A stretch of 64,000 nucleotides of DNA from JBGQAS01 sp964498605 (lineage in GTDB: Bacteria; Chloroflexota; Anaerolineae; Anaerolineales; Anaerolineaceae): the NCBI GenBank assembly GCA_964498605.1, contig CAZCHK010000004.1:1-64000 (forward strand), given 5' to 3'. The translations under genes were made by a program, and so were the position numbers. Below, piece by piece: positions 17,067 through 28,828 of the stretch; the stretch's first letter is position 1, and each line of letters begins with the position of its first letter. The notes beneath the pieces were generated by a model. That model had not been told where the DNA came from, did not search any database, and saw only the letters and a program-made list of their open reading frames with translations.

Positions 17067-17127
17067 CCAGGTCAGCCTCCCTGCCTGCGAGATATATCGG
17101 GCTTTTAACCCCGGAAAGGTGCGTGTT

Positions 17128-21186
<4,059 letters not shown>

Positions 21187-21190
21187 TTGA

Positions 21191-21223
21191 AAAAATCAGG
21201 ACCTGGCTGGTCCTGATTTTATT
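21191..21223. terminator. Bidirectional intrinsic terminator, secA / DUF4032-like gene
   Basis: A 12-bp stem (21192-21203 with 21209-21220, AAAATCAGGACC and its complement) with a 5-nt loop has T-rich sequence on both sides. It would end secA from the left. On the minus strand it overlaps the stop codon of the next gene. Confidence 0.85.
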
Positions 21224-22172
21224 TCCGCTTCATTTTCCTGGCGCGATGGCCGAAGGTTCTTTTCCAAACGTAGCGCAACCAGTTCCTCAGGTGCCTGAAA
21301 GGCCGCCTGGAGAAGCGCTCGGTGAAATCGCTGGCCGCCCGCTCCAGGCTGACCTTGCGGTGATACTCCTCCATCAGGTACCAGCGGTGCTCAATGATCC
21401 ACAGGTAGAGATCGGTCTCCGTCCTGTCCGGGAATTCGCGCAGCACCCTCAGCCTCCGGATCACTTTGAGCAGCGGCTCGTACACGTCCTCAAACCACCC
21501 CCGGATGGCTTCCTGCCTAAACACCTCCCGCAGCAGGCGCTCTCCCATGTACCATTGATGCACGCGGATGTGCTCTTCCAGTTTTAAATACTGCCCTGGA
21601 ATGCTGAACTCGATATTCGCGCCTGGCACGATGTCTTTGATCCCGGTGCTGGCAAGAAAGATGGACTGCTCCTCCTTAAGGATCATGTCCTCCAGCTGCA
21701 GCCCGGGAATGATATTCACGTTCGTGGTAATCTCGATGACATTGGCATCGATGAAAGCCTGTCCCCTCTCCCGCGCCACGGAAACGCGGTGGTTGCCGTC
21801 CTTGACGAAAAAGGTTTCGCCAACCTTGTACACTTCAATGGGCGGCAGGATGACGTCCCGCAGGTGCGCCCGGTCGACATTTTCCCAGCGGTCCCTGGTG
21901 TGCGTCTGGCGGGGCAGAAAAGCCCGGTCAAAATCGTGATAGCGGCTGACCGATCCGATGATGTGATCGATGGGGATCTGCATCATCCCCTTGTAATACT
22001 GACCGCGGATGGGCAGGCGCTTCAGCACCTCATCCAGCGGCAGAAGCTCGTTGGAATGGCGGCCCAGCCAGGTCTTGATGGCGTTCCAGAAGCCTTTGCG
22101 GTACGCCAGGTTGAAGTCGCGCTGAGCTTCCTGAAACACATTAAATGAGTCAAGCATGTGCTTATCCATCAT
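21219..22172 (-). CDS. DUF4032-like protein with ParB-type motif
   Basis: A 317-residue soluble protein. Around residue 115-125 it has VKDGNHRVSVARERG, the Asp-Gly-x-His-Arg motif of ParB/sulfiredoxin-like nucleotide-binding domains, preceded by LPPIEVYKVGETFFV. The overall pattern fits DUF4032, a family sometimes called a transcriptional regulator without proof. The C-terminal part is Arg/Trp-rich and helical. The ATG at 22172 overlaps the phosphoesterase stop by 4 nt and has GGAAGGG upstream. It is the last gene of a five-gene overlapping operon. Function unknown. Confidence 0.75.
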   Translation of the reverse strand: MMDKHMLDSFNVFQEAQRDFNLAYRKGFWNAIKTWLGRHSNELLPLDEVLKRLPIRGQYYKGMMQIPIDHIIGSVSRYHDFDRAFLPRQTHTRDRWENVDRAHLRDVILPPIEVYKVGETFFVKDGNHRVSVARERGQAFIDANVIEITTNVNIIPGLQLEDMILKEEQSIFLASTGIKDIVPGANIEFSIPGQYLKLEEHIRVHQWYMGERLLREVFRQEAIRGWFEDVYEPLLKVIRRLRVLREFPDRTETDLYLWIIEHRWYLMEEYHRKVSLERAASDFTERFSRRPFRHLRNWLRYVWKRTFGHRARKMKRK

Positions 22173-22852
22173 AAAAAACCCTTCCGGATCACGGCAGGCT
22201 GCTCCCGTTTGCGTGGGATTTCCACATCGTTCCTCAATTCCAGTTCGCGCCAGCCGCAGGTGTTCACCACCAGCGTCTGCTGGAACACCGTCTGGACCGG
22301 TTCGCTGCTTCGAACTATGTGCACGTGCCCGTGGAGGTGAAGGCGGGGCTTGAAGGTCTTGAGCAGCCAGCGGAACGCCTTGAAACCTTGGTGCGGCAGG
22401 TCCTCGCGATCCTGGATCTGCCATCCTGGCGCGTGCGTGACCAGAACGTCAAGATACCTGCCACAGCGAACGCGGTTCATCCACAGGTGAGGGATGACCT
22501 GCATCACCTGCAGCCACATCTCGAACTGCGAGTACTGGTTGGGACCGTAGTTGTAGCGCAGGCTGCCCTGGAATCCCGCCAGGAGAATCCCTCCCGGGTC
22601 GCTGTATGCGCGGTCGTGCAGGTTGATCCCGCCGGTGGGAGCATTCCTCCTGCCCCGTCCGGACATCAGGGAGGTCTGGTGGTTCCCGCTGACGTAGTAA
22701 AGCGGCGCGTTCAGCCTGTCCGCGATGGATTCCAGGTAATCAAAGGGCAGGTCGCCGCAGCTGATAATCAGGTTGACACGCGGAAATCTTTCTTTGAGCC
22801 GAGAACTGCCCAGGTAAGCCGATTCGATGTCACTGACAGCCAGGATGGTCAT
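22169..22852 (-). CDS. Calcineurin-like metallophosphoesterase
   Basis: A 227-residue phosphoesterase-fold protein. Motifs seen are Asp8 in VSDIES, SCGDLPFDYL (Asp34), VSGNHQ (Asn57-His58), VTHAPG and LHGHVH near the C-terminus, all in the usual order. The first motif is Asp-Ile-Glu instead of the common Asp-x-His, so metal binding may differ. The start at 22852 gives a 4-nt overlap with the acpS stop; upstream in-frame residues are just acpS read in another frame. The substrate is unknown. Confidence 0.85.
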   Translation of the reverse strand: MTILAVSDIESAYLGSSRLKERFPRVNLIISCGDLPFDYLESIADRLNAPLYYVSGNHQTSLMSGRGRRNAPTGGINLHDRAYSDPGGILLAGFQGSLRYNYGPNQYSQFEMWLQVMQVIPHLWMNRVRCGRYLDVLVTHAPGWQIQDREDLPHQGFKAFRWLLKTFKPRLHLHGHVHIVRSSEPVQTVFQQTLVVNTCGWRELELRNDVEIPRKREQPAVIRKGFL

Positions 22853-23223
22853 GCCAGTTCCGACAGCGCAACCGCCTGGGCGATGGCCAGCGTGCGCGTG
22901 TGGCTGATGGAAAGACCCCACGAGATGATCCCAAGCTGCCTGGCTGCGCTGGCGGCTTCCTCGTGCAGCTGAAGAATGGGCTCGCCCTCACCTCCGGTCA
23001 GAATTTCCACGTCCTGCCAGTGGATCGCGCCAATTCCCTTCCCCAGCGCTTTTACGACAGCTTCTTTTGCCGCGAAGCGACCCGCGTAGTACTCAAACGA
23101 GCCCTTTCCCTCCGAGATCTCCCCCGGCGTGTATACTCGCTGGATAAAACGGTCAGCAATGCGCCTGTCCAGCCGGGTGAAGCGCTCGATCTCGACCAAA
23201 TCGATCCCGCTAAGAATTCTCAT
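22849..23223 (-). CDS. acpS: Holo-[acyl-carrier-protein] synthase
   Basis: A 124-residue AcpS that transfers the 4'-phosphopantetheine group from CoA to a Ser of acyl carrier protein. Diagnostic motifs: GIDLVEIERF with the magnesium-binding Asp, and GRFAAKEAVVKALGKGIG with Glu and Lys. A final SISHTRTLAIAQAVA strand is also present. The start at 23223 matches the family; the ATG at 23253 would add ten residues inside the preceding gene. It overlaps the M16 peptidase gene by 14 nt. Confidence 0.93.
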   Translation of the reverse strand: MRILSGIDLVEIERFTRLDRRIADRFIQRVYTPGEISEGKGSFEYYAGRFAAKEAVVKALGKGIGAIHWQDVEILTGGEGEPILQLHEEAASAARQLGIISWGLSISHTRTLAIAQAVALSELA

Positions 23224-24514
23224 GTCCGTCCAATGCAGGTCCCGCGCTGACAATTACCATGCGCTCCGGGTGGAGGTATTTCTGCGCCACGCGCAGAACA
23301 TCCTCAGCCGTCACCTGCCTGACCAGCTGCGGATAGCGCTGCATGAAATCCAATCCCAGGTTGTACCGTTCGATGTTGGTGATCGAGGACGCCACCCCCG
23401 AATTGGATTCCAGGGAAAGCGGCATGCGGCCGATGTAATTGGCCTGGCTGTCCTCCAATTCCTTTCTGGTAACGATCTCGCTCGTGAAGCGCATGATCTC
23501 CCTCCGGATCAGTTCGATGGCCTTGTCCACGTTGACCGGGTTCACCCCGGCGCTCATTTCCCATGTGCCGGTGGTGTGCCAGGCGTTGATGCTGGTCGAG
23601 GCGCTGTAAGCCAGCCCGGCTCTTTCACGCACCGCCTGGCCGATCCTGCCCATCATCCCGAACTGCCCGAGGATGTTGTTGCCCAGGGAAGCCGGCATGT
23701 AATCGTCGCCGCAGCGGCTCGGGCCAAGCCCTCCCATGATGATGCTCGTTTGCACTTTGCCCGGAATGGGCACGTGCCTGCGGATCTGCTGCGCGGGCTC
23801 TTCGATTGAAGGCAGCTCCGTTCCGCCGCTGAGAGCCTTGCCCTTCCAGTCCCCGAACCTCTCCAGCACCATCTCCACGGCCCTGGAGCGTTCGATGGCC
23901 CCAACGATGACGACGCGCAGCCCGCGCGGCGTGTAATGGTCCTGGTGAAAGTCGGAAAAATCTCTTCTGCGGACGCGCTTGACCGTCTCGATGTGCCCTT
24001 CTTCAGGCCGCGCATATGGATGCCCGTTGAAGAGCAGCTCATCAAAAGCCATCCCGGCCATCTCTTCCGTGTCCTGGTCACGCATCATCAGCCCGGTGAT
24101 CAACTGCATGCGCAGCTTTTCCATGGGGAGCGCGGGAAAGCGCGGCTCGACCAGGCAGTCTCGCAGGGTGTCCAGCAGTACGGGCAGATCTTCTGCCATC
24201 GCTCTGCCCCCAAACGAAGTCGAATGCACAGCGGCGTTAAACCCCAGGCTTGCCGCAATGGTCTCCAACCGGTCGTAGATCGCGTGCATGGAACTCCCCC
24301 GTGTGCCGCGCATCAAACCGCTGGCAGTCATGTACGCCAGGCCAAGCTTTTGATCCGGGTCGTGCAGGCTGCCGCATTCCACGTAGCCCTTCAGCACGAC
24401 CGAAGAGCTGTCGAAGTTTTCACGCGCCAGAACGATCATCCCGTTGGGAAGCTCCTGGCGCAGAATATCCTCAGGACCCGGGATTGGGTGCGATTTTTGA
24501 TGCTCCAGCTTCAT
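23210..24514 (-). CDS. M16-family peptidase homologue lacking the zinc motif
   Basis: A 434-residue insulinase/pitrilysin-family (M16B) protein. The position that should read HxxEH instead reads GLAYMTASGLMRGT, so both His and the catalytic Glu are gone. The family fold otherwise continues, with FHQDHYTPRGLRVVIVGA and a C-terminal half. In known M16B complexes (mitochondrial processing peptidase, archaeal and bacterial pairs) an active and an inactive subunit form a closed clam. The upstream gene, overlapping by 4 nt, encodes the active partner. I infer a heterodimer of peptide-degrading or processing type. Confidence 0.88.
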   Translation of the reverse strand: MKLEHQKSHPIPGPEDILRQELPNGMIVLARENFDSSSVVLKGYVECGSLHDPDQKLGLAYMTASGLMRGTRGSSMHAIYDRLETIAASLGFNAAVHSTSFGGRAMAEDLPVLLDTLRDCLVEPRFPALPMEKLRMQLITGLMMRDQDTEEMAGMAFDELLFNGHPYARPEEGHIETVKRVRRRDFSDFHQDHYTPRGLRVVIVGAIERSRAVEMVLERFGDWKGKALSGGTELPSIEEPAQQIRRHVPIPGKVQTSIIMGGLGPSRCGDDYMPASLGNNILGQFGMMGRIGQAVRERAGLAYSASTSINAWHTTGTWEMSAGVNPVNVDKAIELIRREIMRFTSEIVTRKELEDSQANYIGRMPLSLESNSGVASSITNIERYNLGLDFMQRYPQLVRQVTAEDVLRVAQKYLHPERMVIVSAGPALDGHENS

Positions 24515-25806
24515 TGCGCGTCCTCCCTGCCTGTCGGGATGTACACACCCGTCACGCGCTTGTCCGGTCGCAGATACTTCTGCGCGACCCCCTGGAGTTG
24601 CTGCGGAGTCACCGCGCTGAGGCGTTCAAGATAGGTCAGGAACCAGTCGTAACTGGCAAACATCTCGGAAAAGCCCATCCAGAAAGCCTGGTTGGTGATG
24701 TTTTCGCTCCCGTAGGTGAAGATGGCCCTGGCCTGCTTGACTGCCCGGTCGATCTCCTCCTGTTTGACGGCCCGCTGCTGAAACCGGTCAATTTCCTGGT
24801 CCAGCGTCCGGATGACCTGTTTGAAGCTGGCGCGCGGGTGCATGGTCATGGAAATCTCGTAAGCGTGCGGATCAATGGTGACCTGCAACCCCCCTCCCAC
24901 GACAACGGCGCGGGAGCGTTCCACCAAACGTTTGTAGAGCCGGCTGGTCTTGTTCGATGTTCCCCCTCCACCGAACATGTTCAGGCTTGACGGACCGGTC
25001 AGCAGCGAATCCAGCACCATCAAGCTGTAGAAATCATCCTGGCTGACCTGCGGCGCTTTGTACATTACCTCAATGAACGTGGCCTCACCCGGCCCTTTCA
25101 CCTCCAGGTATTGATCCCGGTCCGCAGGAGGCTCAGCAGGGATGACATGATCCGGAATGGCGCCAGGCTGAATGGACGAGTAGTATTTTTTTACCAGCGC
25201 GAGCATGGACCTGGTGTCAAAATCCCCCGCCAGGGACACAACGGCATTATTGGGCAGGTAGTGCGACTGGTAATAGCCGTACAGGTCATTGCGCGTGATG
25301 CTGCGCAGATCCTCCAGCGTGCCGATGGTCTGATTCCCGTAAGGATGCACCTGGAACGCCGCTGACTGCACGGCTTTTCCAAGTCGGTAGGTCGGTTCGT
25401 TCTCGCTGCCTTCCAGCTCCGAGATGATGACCGTCCGCTCCGCCTCCACGTCTTCCGGCTTGAAAGAGCTGTTCCGCATGCGGTCCGACTCGACCTCCAG
25501 TGCCAGCCTGATCTGACTCGCGGGAAGCGTTTCAAAGTAGGTCGTCCAATCGATGAACGTGAAGGCATTCCACACGCCCCCCACGCGGCTGATGGCCTTG
25601 TCCATGGAACCCGGGGCATGTTTTGGCGTCCCCTTGAACTGCATGTGCTCCACCCAGTGGGATATGCCGCGCTGCCCAGCCCGTTCCAGGCGTGAACCCG
25701 CCCTGTACCACACCCAGTGACTGATCAGCGGGGCGGAATGCATCTCTTTCAGGAAAACGGTTAATCCGTTTTCCAGGATTTCGGTGTGAGTCGCGGTGTT
25801 TTCCAT
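24511..25806 (-). CDS. M16-family zinc metallopeptidase (active subunit)
   Basis: A 431-residue M16B peptidase with an intact inverted zinc site: His50-Trp-Val-Glu53-His54 in GISHWVEHMQFKGT. The further Glu expected about 76 residues later falls in the ERTVIISELEGSENE segment. The second half contains the usual QRAVKQEEIDRAVKQ region. No signal peptide is seen, so it acts in the cytoplasm. The start is the ATG at 25806; an upstream in-frame ATG would only add unconserved residues. No clear Shine-Dalgarno is present. It leads a run of five overlapping genes and is divergent to the FprA-type reductase. Confidence 0.92.
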   Translation of the reverse strand: MENTATHTEILENGLTVFLKEMHSAPLISHWVWYRAGSRLERAGQRGISHWVEHMQFKGTPKHAPGSMDKAISRVGGVWNAFTFIDWTTYFETLPASQIRLALEVESDRMRNSSFKPEDVEAERTVIISELEGSENEPTYRLGKAVQSAAFQVHPYGNQTIGTLEDLRSITRNDLYGYYQSHYLPNNAVVSLAGDFDTRSMLALVKKYYSSIQPGAIPDHVIPAEPPADRDQYLEVKGPGEATFIEVMYKAPQVSQDDFYSLMVLDSLLTGPSSLNMFGGGGTSNKTSRLYKRLVERSRAVVVGGGLQVTIDPHAYEISMTMHPRASFKQVIRTLDQEIDRFQQRAVKQEEIDRAVKQARAIFTYGSENITNQAFWMGFSEMFASYDWFLTYLERLSAVTPQQLQGVAQKYLRPDKRVTGVYIPTGREDAQ

Positions 25807-25858
25807 ACGATAATAATTCCAGTAAAATGAATATAGCATAAGGACAGGATTTTGACCA

Positions 25859-27178
25859 TTGAATACTGAAAACAATCCCTGGGTGGCTGTGGTCGGGGCT
25901 GGTCCGGCAGGCATGTTCGGCTCGTTTGAGCTGGCCAGCCAGGGGATCGATGTCGTGCTGCTGAACCGCGACATCAAGCCCGGCGGTCTGGCAGAATACG
26001 GCATATACCCGACCAAGTACCGCCTGCGGGGCGGCTTGCGCTCGCAGTTCCGCCAGATCCTGACCATGCGCGGGATCGAGTACATCGGCAACATCCGGGT
26101 CGCGCAGGACGGTGATCTCACGCTCGCTGATCTGCGCCGGGCAGGCGCACAGGCCATCCTCGTCTGCACCGGTGCGCAGGGCACCAAGTATCTGGGCATC
26201 CCCGGTGAGGATCTGCGGGGTGTCATCCACGCCAAGGAGCTGGTCTACCACTACAACCACCTCCCCCCTTTCAGTGAAACAGATCCCCCCATCGGCAGGA
26301 ACGTGGTCATCATCGGCATCGGCAATGTCATGGTCGATATCGCCCGCTGGCTGCTTGAAAACCGGCGCGTGGATTCTGTCACGGCAATCGGCCGCCGCGG
26401 TCCGCTGGAAGCCAAATTCGACAGGCGCGAGATCGGATCGGTGGCTCAGTTTCTCGATCTCCCCGCGATCGAATCCGAACTGGCAAAAGCGGAACCTCTT
26501 GTTCGGGATCTGGGAGGTGATCTCGCCTCGATGCGCGCCATGCTCGCAGGCCTGCCGGGAACCGGCTCGCAGCGACCCTGCCTGCGCATGCGCTTTCTGC
26601 TTTCCCCCACGCGCATCCAGGGTCAGAATGGGAGGGTCAGCCAGGTGGTGCTGGTCAGAAATACCCTGGTCAGGGAAGGGGCTCTGGTTCTTGCCAGGCA
26701 CGGCGCTGAAACGGAAATCGTTCAGGCGGATACGATCATCTATGCCATCGGCGACATGGTCGAACCTTTATTCGGCCTGCCGGTGACCGGTTTCGAATTC
26801 AGCAAGAACGCCCACCCGCGTTTCCCTGTTGATGAAACATCCTTCGAAGTGATGGATCCCGCCACGGGCGGCATCCTGCCGGACGTCTTCGTGGCAGGGT
26901 GGGCACGCCAGGTCAGCCGGGGTCAGGTCGGGATCGCCCACAAGGACGGTGTGAATGCCGCCCGAGCCCTTCACGCCTACCTCGATTCCCTCCCGGATGA
27001 CTCATCCGGGTCTGGCGCCGGGATGGAAAAGCTTCTTGCTGCGGTGAAAAAACCCGTCGTGCGTTATCCTGATCTGCTCAAGCTGGAGGAAGCGGAACGC
27101 TCACAGGCCCGGGACCTTGGCGTTGAGGAATTTAAATTTACCAACAATGCTGAGATGCTCAGGCGGATGGGGTTGTGA
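25859..27178 (+). CDS. FAD/NAD(P)-dependent ferredoxin reductase (FprA/adrenodoxin-reductase type)
   Basis: A 439-residue flavoprotein. The FAD motif is AVVGAGPAGMFG near residue 10, followed by PGGLAEYGIYPTKY, typical of the GltD/adrenodoxin reductase group. The NAD(P) motif is VVIIGIGNVMVDIARWLL (near 144-161) with RRGPLEAKFDRRE after it. A C-terminal FAD segment reads VFVAGWARQVSRGQVG. It probably moves electrons between NADPH and ferredoxin. The start is a TTG at 25859 with an AGGA-containing stretch upstream. The tail of about 75 residues after NAARALHAYL is an extension. It converges with the next gene, overlapping by 20 nt. Confidence 0.88.
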   Translation: MNTENNPWVAVVGAGPAGMFGSFELASQGIDVVLLNRDIKPGGLAEYGIYPTKYRLRGGLRSQFRQILTMRGIEYIGNIRVAQDGDLTLADLRRAGAQAILVCTGAQGTKYLGIPGEDLRGVIHAKELVYHYNHLPPFSETDPPIGRNVVIIGIGNVMVDIARWLLENRRVDSVTAIGRRGPLEAKFDRREIGSVAQFLDLPAIESELAKAEPLVRDLGGDLASMRAMLAGLPGTGSQRPCLRMRFLLSPTRIQGQNGRVSQVVLVRNTLVREGALVLARHGAETEIVQADTIIYAIGDMVEPLFGLPVTGFEFSKNAHPRFPVDETSFEVMDPATGGILPDVFVAGWARQVSRGQVGIAHKDGVNAARALHAYLDSLPDDSSGSGAGMEKLLAAVKKPVVRYPDLLKLEEAERSQARDLGVEEFKFTNNAEMLRRMGL

Positions 27179-27686
27179 CCTCTGAAGTCACCTCGTCCAC
27201 AGCTCTGCCTCTCTGCGGCAGCATGAGCAGCAGGCCCAGCGCGATGATGGCCTGACCGACCATCAGTCCAGCGCTTTGCAGCTCCCCAAAATACGGGATG
27301 CCCGGCAGGGGGTGGCTGCCAAGACCGAAAATATCCGCCATGCCACCGACGACGGCGATCAGGTAGCCGGTCGCCACGAAGCGCAGGCCAAAATCCGCCG
27401 CGATCGTCATACGCGTGCTCTTCCAGAATCCCATCATGGCGATGTATCCGCCAAGACAGATGATGCCCAGCCCGACTTCGATGACCGCGAGCTGAATAAA
27501 TCCCAGCACCTTCGAGCGGTTCATCTGGATGACCTCCGGCCGCGCCCCGACCACGAACAGGACGATCCCGACAAGCGTCAGGATCAGGCCCCAGCGGACG
27601 TGCCGGCGCGAGTAAGAGACTTCTTTTTTAATTCTCCTGGTTTTCACCTTGAGGACAATGGATGTTTTTCTTGGAGCCAGTTTCAT
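27159..27686 (-). CDS. Membrane protein of unknown function, four spans
   Basis: A 175-residue protein with a basic N-terminus (KVKTRRIKKEVSYSRRH) and four hydrophobic segments: GLILTLVGIVLFVVGA, VIEVGLGIICLGGYIAMMGF, GLRFVATGYLIAVVGGMADIF and LMVGQAIIALGLLLML. The start overlaps the stop of the dipeptidase gene by 4 nt, so the two are co-translated. No family recognised. Its 3' end overlaps the convergent reductase gene. Confidence 0.75.
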   Translation of the reverse strand: MKLAPRKTSIVLKVKTRRIKKEVSYSRRHVRWGLILTLVGIVLFVVGARPEVIQMNRSKVLGFIQLAVIEVGLGIICLGGYIAMMGFWKSTRMTIAADFGLRFVATGYLIAVVGGMADIFGLGSHPLPGIPYFGELQSAGLMVGQAIIALGLLLMLPQRGRAVDEVTSEVTTPSA

Positions 27687-28783
27687 TCCGGTAATGTTCT
27701 TTCCAAAATTCTTTGCCAGTTCTGGTAAAAGATATTGGCGATTTGCAGTGGATTATACCCTCTTGATGCGAGGTTTGATTCCAGTTTCTGAAGGTCCGCG
27801 ATGCTGTCGATCTCCATGGGCACATCCGGCCAGCCGATGCCCCCGTCATAGTCGGTCCCCAGCGCCACGTGCTTGTCAGATCCGGTCACCTGGCAGACAT
27901 GATCGATCTGGGCTGTCACACTGTCCAGTGTCACGCTGCTTCGATCTGTTCCTTTGTGCCAGCCAGCGCTCAGGAATGGATTGGAAGGCACGATCCCCAT
28001 CACGCCCCCTCTGTCTGCCAGCCTTTTGATGCTGTCGTCGGTGAAATTGCGCTGGCTGGGCGTGTCACCCAGTAATGCCCTGGCGTTGGCGTGCGAGGCG
28101 AGGATCACACCGGCGTAGGTTTCCAGCGCTTCCACAATGGACTGGTCCGACATATGGGACACATCCAGCGCGGCATTGTTTTTTGCCAGGATTTTCAACA
28201 GCTGCCTGCCTTCGTCGCTGAAAGGTCCCGGCGCCCTGTGCCCTCCACAAAAACGGTTTCCGCCCCAGACCACACCGAATATTCGCACGCCGCGGTCGAT
28301 GAATCTTTCCAGGTCCTCCTCGGTGCGAATGCTGTCCGCCCCTTCCATGAGCATGACCAATCCCACGGTATGCATGTTTTCAGGATACACCGCGGGGGAA
28401 TCCTTCCATCCAGCCAGCAGGTTCTCAACCTGGCTGTAACGACGCAGCAGCGTGAAATGCTGCGGGTTCTCGTCAGCCAGCTTTTCGTACGCATCGATCT
28501 GCTGATGATGCAGGTAGTTAGCCTCATCCGGTGTTGAAAAGAACTGGGAATCCCAATCGTGTTTATGCCACTGGCGCGGGGTCAGGTACAGGGTCGAAAA
28601 CACGATGGCGATCTGCCCTTTCTGGTAGTCCTCCCAGCCAAGCAGCGACTGCCCGGTTGCCTCAATAATATGAGGAGATTCCTTTTCCAGGGCACGGGTC
28701 TGCATGGCGGAAAGCAGGTAATTGCGTCCGCATCCAAGCATGTTGGCGGCCAGGTCTTCGTGAGCGTCTATGATGGGATTCAC
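27683..28783 (-). CDS. Membrane dipeptidase (M19, renal dipeptidase family)
   Basis: A 366-residue zinc dipeptidase of the amidohydrolase superfamily. The first metal motif is DAHED near residue 7, the bridging Glu lies in LVMLMEGAD, and later motifs are ALDVSHMSD, ILASHANAR and LGTDYDGG. It would split dipeptides, possibly D-residue or cell-wall ones. No signal peptide is evident. The start codon is GTG at 28783 directly after a run of G, 6 nt after a TACAAT box, so the message may be leaderless. Confidence 0.92.
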   Translation of the reverse strand: MNPIIDAHEDLAANMLGCGRNYLLSAMQTRALEKESPHIIEATGQSLLGWEDYQKGQIAIVFSTLYLTPRQWHKHDWDSQFFSTPDEANYLHHQQIDAYEKLADENPQHFTLLRRYSQVENLLAGWKDSPAVYPENMHTVGLVMLMEGADSIRTEEDLERFIDRGVRIFGVVWGGNRFCGGHRAPGPFSDEGRQLLKILAKNNAALDVSHMSDQSIVEALETYAGVILASHANARALLGDTPSQRNFTDDSIKRLADRGGVMGIVPSNPFLSAGWHKGTDRSSVTLDSVTAQIDHVCQVTGSDKHVALGTDYDGGIGWPDVPMEIDSIADLQKLESNLASRGYNPLQIANIFYQNWQRILERTLPE

Positions 28784-28795
28784 CCCCCTATTGTA
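28783..28795 (-). promoter_or_regulatory. -10 element of an apparent leaderless promoter
   Basis: On the minus strand TACAAT (28790-28795), then AGGGGG, then the GTG start. It overlaps the downstream edge of the rpsA terminator. Confidence 0.45.
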
Positions 28796-28800
28796 TACGA

Positions 28801-28823
28801 AAAGCGCACCTTGCGGTGCGCTC
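28801..28823 (-). terminator. Intrinsic terminator of rpsA
   Basis: A perfect 8-bp stem (28804-28811 with 28816-28823, AGCGCACC) and a 4-nt loop, followed on the minus strand by TTTT. It starts 6 nt after the rpsA stop. Confidence 0.8.
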
Positions 28824-28828
28824 AGGTT

